From: Arthrobacter crusticola
Lineage (GTDB): Bacteria; Actinomycetota; Actinomycetes; Actinomycetales; Micrococcaceae
Reading direction: 5' to 3'
Assembly: GCF_004357995.1 (NCBI RefSeq)
Contig: NZ_SMTK01000004.1
Coordinates: forward strand, 62,001-126,000
Length of the DNA: 64,000 bases
Shown: positions 61,522 to 64,000 of the stretch, piece after piece
Position numbering within the stretch: the first letter of the stretch is position 1
How the letters are laid out: the number at the start of each line of letters is the position of its first letter
Position numbers and translations under genes: made by a program
The notes under the pieces: generated by a model
What the model was told of the DNA's origin: nothing
The model's input: only the letters and a program-made list of their open reading frames with translations
Database searches by the model: none

Positions 61522-62568
61522 GTGACAACTGAAACCCAGACCGCAGCAGGCGGCACCACCGAAGGCGAGCAGAAAATCCACGATGTCATCATCGTGGGAT
61601 CCGGACCTTCGGGATACACCGCCGCCGTGTACGCGGCAAGGGGGAACCTGAAGCCGCTCCTGATCGCGAGTTCCGTCAAGGCCGGTGGTGAGCTGATGAA
61701 CACCACCGATGTTGAGAACTACCCGGGGTTCCCCGAGGGAGTCCTCGGCCCGGAGCTGATGGAGAACTTCGAGAAGCAGGCGGCACGCTTCGGCACCGAA
61801 ATCCTCTTCGAGGATGTTGTCTCCGTCGAGCTGACCGGTGAGGTCAAGAAGGTGACCATCGGGACGGGAGAGACCTTCCTGGCCCGCGCTGTGATCATCT
61901 CCACTGGCTCGGCGTACCGTGAACTGGGCCTTGAGGATGAAAAGCGCCTTTCCGGCCACGGCGTGAGCTGGTGTGCCACGTGTGACGGCTTCTTCTTCGG
62001 CAACCAGGACATCGCGGTCATCGGCGGCGGTGACTCCGCGCTCGAGGAAGCACTCTTCCTGACCAAGTTTGCCCGCTCCGTCACCGTCGTGCACCGTCGG
62101 GACACCCTGAGGGCCTCGAAAATCATGCAGGACCGCGCTCTGGCCAACGAGAAGATCCGCTTTATTTGGAACTCCGAAGTCACCGGCATCCGTGGCGAGA
62201 GCAAGGTCACCGGAATCCAGCTCAAGAGCACGGTCGACGGTGCGACCAGCGACCTGGATGTCACCGGCGTGTTCGTCGCCATCGGCAACGACCCGCGCAT
62301 CGAGCTGGTCAAGGACCAGCTGACCCTGACGCCGGAGGGCACCATCGCCGTCGTCGGCAGGACCTCGAAGACCTCACTGCCCGGCGTCTTCGCTGCCGGC
62401 GATGTCATCGACCCCACCTACCGTCAGGCGATTACGGCAGCCGGCTCGGGAGCCGCGGCTGCCATTGATGTCGAGCACTACCTGGCCGACCTCGGCGACG
62501 CCGCGAAGACCGCGGCCGCAGTTCCCACGCCCCCGGCCGAAACCGTGTCCGAGCAGGCTTTCGTCTAA
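61522..62568 (+). CDS. trxB: thioredoxin reductase
   Basis: A 348-residue FAD enzyme that reduces thioredoxin with NADPH. FAD fold VIIVGSGPSGYTAAVYAARG, redox-active CATC in GVSWCATCDGFFF, NADPH-binding GGGDSALEEALFL and the terminal FAD block GVFAAGDVIDPTYRQAITAAGSG. The N-terminal 15 and C-terminal 20 residues are polar extensions. GGAAGG lies 13 bases before the GTG start. trxA starts 19 bases downstream, so both are made together. Confidence 0.97.
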   Translation: MTTETQTAAGGTTEGEQKIHDVIIVGSGPSGYTAAVYAARGNLKPLLIASSVKAGGELMNTTDVENYPGFPEGVLGPELMENFEKQAARFGTEILFEDVVSVELTGEVKKVTIGTGETFLARAVIISTGSAYRELGLEDEKRLSGHGVSWCATCDGFFFGNQDIAVIGGGDSALEEALFLTKFARSVTVVHRRDTLRASKIMQDRALANEKIRFIWNSEVTGIRGESKVTGIQLKSTVDGATSDLDVTGVFVAIGNDPRIELVKDQLTLTPEGTIAVVGRTSKTSLPGVFAAGDVIDPTYRQAITAAGSGAAAAIDVEHYLADLGDAAKTAAAVPTPPAETVSEQAFV

Positions 62569-62587
62569 TCCACAAAGGGAGATACCA

Positions 62588-62914
62588 ATGAGCACTACCA
62601 AAGATGTAAGCGAAGCGACCTTCGAGGCGGACGTCCTCCAGGCCCAGAAACCGGTAATTGTTGATTTCTGGGCTGAGTGGTGTGGCCCCTGTCGTATGCT
62701 TTCGCCCATCCTCGATGCGATCGCCGGAGAGCACTCCGAGAAGATCGACGTCGTCAAGGTGAACGTCGACGACAACCCCGCCATCGCCGCAAAGTACGGA
62801 ATCACCTCGATTCCGGCGGTATACGTCTTCAAGGACGGCGAGGTGGCGGCTAAGTCCATCGGCGCCAAGCCCAAGCAGGTTCTTGAGCAGGAATTCTCAG
62901 CCTTCATCAACTAA
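62588..62914 (+). CDS. trxA: thioredoxin
   Basis: A 108-residue thiol-disulfide carrier. The redox site is WCGPC within VIVDFWAEWCGPCRMLSP, with cis-proline in ITSIPAVYVFKDGE. It accepts electrons from TrxB and reduces many proteins. AAAGGGAG precedes the ATG at 62588. It ends with a strong terminator, so the cluster ends here. Confidence 0.98.
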   Translation: MSTTKDVSEATFEADVLQAQKPVIVDFWAEWCGPCRMLSPILDAIAGEHSEKIDVVKVNVDDNPAIAAKYGITSIPAVYVFKDGEVAAKSIGAKPKQVLEQEFSAFIN

Positions 62915-62939
62915 GGCTCAGCAGCCCTTCGCGGCTCAC

Positions 62940-62971
62940 AAGGCCGGCCGTCCCCAGGGGCGGCCGGCCTT
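62940..62971 (+). terminator. intrinsic terminator after trxA
   Basis: AAGGCCGGCCG at 62940-62950 pairs with CGGCCGGCCTT at 62961-62971, and inner CCCC with GGGG, followed by a T-rich TTCCTTTT. This is the best intrinsic terminator of the window. Confidence 0.92.
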
Positions 62972-63467
62972 TCCTTTTGCCGGTCGACCCCCGGGACCGC
63001 CCACCGACGGAACCGGGCAGCGCACAGCGGTCCTTCCGCTCTGTCGCCGCACCGGGGGGGTGGGCCGCACCGCCCCAGGGCAGGAGCACCCACGCGGAGT
63101 GCCCAGCAGGGCCGGAGGAGGGCCAGGGAGGACGCGCGCTGCCCTCTCCGGCCTCGCGCAGCGAGGGAGGCGTCCGTGCCTCTCTTGGGCCTCCGCAGCC
63201 GCGGGAGGGCACGGGGACCGCTCTTTGGCGGCGGGGGCTGCGGGAGAGTGCCGTGGAGCGGCCGCCTCGATGCGTGCGGTGAAGGGCTCCGGCCGCTCCT
63301 TCCCACCACGGACGACGAGATGTCGCCCGGCGGGACAAGGAGTCCGGGTCGGTCCTTGGAGCGGGGTGATGCAGTAGTGGTAGGGCCTCGATCGTGAGAC
63401 CGCCATGGACGGCAATGTAGGCGTACGCCCGCCGTTCACCCGCCGAACAAGGGCGCGCTACGGGTCC

Positions 63468-63483
63468 TGTTTCACGTGAAACG
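63468..63483. other. parS site 1 (ParB binding)
   Basis: TGTTTCACGTGAAACG; the 14-base core GTTTCACGTGAAAC is the perfect palindrome of the widely conserved parS sequence. ParB loads here and spreads, and ParA then moves the origin region. A second copy lies about 300 bases away. Confidence 0.93.
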
Positions 63484-63764
63484 CCTGACCGTCCATCGAA
63501 GCGTGCCCGCGGCGACGAGGCGTTCAACCCCCCTCCATAGGTTGTCGAATGAGGCTCGACGGACGAAGTCAGGCTCTCACGATGGTTCCACACCGGTCCG
63601 AAATCGTCCTGAAGGTGCGGCCAATTTGGGCACCCAGTGCGACGGTGATTTGTGCCTTTGCTCCGTCTCCTGGAGGTGCACCTACGTGGGGACAATGAGC
63701 CGGCAGCCGAAGGCGGGCTGCATCGTGGACCGTCCGCTCCCCGCGCGCCGAGGACCTGGTTATC

Positions 63765-63780
63765 AGTTTCACGTGAAACC
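63765..63780. other. parS site 2 (ParB binding)
   Basis: AGTTTCACGTGAAACC, again with the perfect 14-base core, 297 bases from site 1. Two perfect copies so near each other cannot be chance. They place this window end in the origin-proximal domain. Confidence 0.93.
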
Positions 63781-63929
63781 CCGCCCGGGGTGCCAGGACC
63801 ATGCCATTTTCCGCCGGATCGCCGATCAGGGCGTCCATACCCATGACCCCGCGCTTCTCCCGGGCGTGGAGCTACCAGCCCGACAATGAAGATCCACAAT
63901 GGCTGCGGAGTCGCAGAATGCACCACCGT

Positions 63930-64000
63930 CTAGGGGCCCTGGGCCAGGCGTTCCACGACGCCCAGCCCGACGCTTCTGCGGCGTCGTACAGCAGACGACC
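63930..64000 (-). CDS. possible 3' end of a gene entering from the right edge
   Basis: One minus-strand frame is open from the edge to a TAG at 63930-63932 and would end VGLGVVERLAQGP. Only 23 residues are visible, so identity cannot be judged. By synteny a gene of the parB side might end here. Low confidence. Confidence 0.2.
   Translation of the reverse strand, partial: SSAVRRRRSVGLGVVERLAQGP

Larger units (their letters stand above)
62972..63929. other. about 950 bases without a supported gene, containing two parS sites
   Basis: The first 450 bases are extremely GC-rich and have open frames on both strands, but none has a recognisable domain, a good ribosome site or a consistent codon pattern. 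From about 63460 the composition is more balanced and contains two parS sites 297 bases apart. In other actinobacteria parB-parA usually lie to this side of trxA. The gap may be the centromere-like region or hold a degraded gene. Confidence 0.6.

Noticed and set aside
62907-63926. Minus-strand frame of about 340 codons over the parS region
   Set aside because: The translation is Arg/Pro/Gly-rich without any domain. It runs through a strong terminator and both parS sites (giving VSRET twice).

Overview
The window is high-GC, densely packed chromosomal DNA with strong third-position GC, and it reads as an actinobacterium of the Micrococcaceae, most like Arthrobacter and relatives. The evidence is the mycothiol glycosyltransferase MshA, an actinobacterial-type inositol-3-phosphate synthase, a putrescine oxidase very like the Micrococcus enzyme, a FemABX-type peptidoglycan branching enzyme, the gene order rpsF-ssb-rpsR-rplI-dnaB, and the order cca / NUDIX / murJ / pseudokinase protein / trxB / trxA. 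Two parS sites near the right edge, next to trxA, suggest that parB-parA and oriC lie just beyond that edge. I see no rRNA, tRNA, CRISPR array, insertion sequence or prophage.

Layout. 0-5.3 kb: a translationally coupled gntR-ggt-tauE operon diverges from a polar amino-acid ABC importer, with a perfect inverted repeat between them; it looks like a gamma-glutamyl compound utilisation locus. 5.4-10.2 kb: a putrescine operon (putrescine oxidase, PuuP-like permease, amidohydrolase) ends in a 51-residue peptide with a CX3CX2C tail. 10.4-15.8 kb: small membrane protein, DUF4031/HD protein, a beta-propeller paired with a MoaD/ThiS-like protein, and 5-oxoprolinase subunits. 15.8-23.9 kb: a stress island (CDGSH protein plus haem-oxygenase-like diiron protein, Mn-catalase plus DUF4383, LEA-like/holin/DUF3618 trio, PRC-barrel/DUF2382 protein, MarR regulator).

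23.9-27.7 kb: dnaB and the rplI-rpsR-ssb-rpsF ribosomal/replication block, with a cluster of DnaA-box-like sites in front of dnaB. 27.8-40.3 kb: M18 aminopeptidase, two ABC-2 export systems, an MFS transporter, an ABC-F protein, a membrane glycerophosphodiesterase, an orphan response regulator, an alpha/beta hydrolase and a second MarR paralogue. 40.3-46 kb: sdaA, gcvT and gcvP behind a tandem glycine riboswitch, but no gcvH. 46-55 kb: DUF1810 protein, a CrtI-like oxidoreductase, a FemX-like enzyme, ino1, fhs, a conserved actinobacterial protein and mshA. 55.2-62.9 kb: histidine phosphatase, cca, NUDIX hydrolase, murJ, truncated pseudokinase, trxB, trxA. 62.9-64 kb: apparently non-coding DNA with two parS sites.

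How it works together. The clearest unifying signal is a TAAG-N4-CTTA type element in front of four of the stress units and of both closely related MarR genes, which suggests one MarR-family regulon for oxidative and envelope stress. Glycine/serine/one-carbon metabolism (sdaA, gcvT, gcvP, fhs), low-molecular-weight thiol chemistry (ino1, mshA, trxAB, ggt) and 5-oxoproline breakdown (pxpA, pxpBC) are the main metabolic themes. All functions are assigned by reading motifs and overall resemblance; no database search was run.
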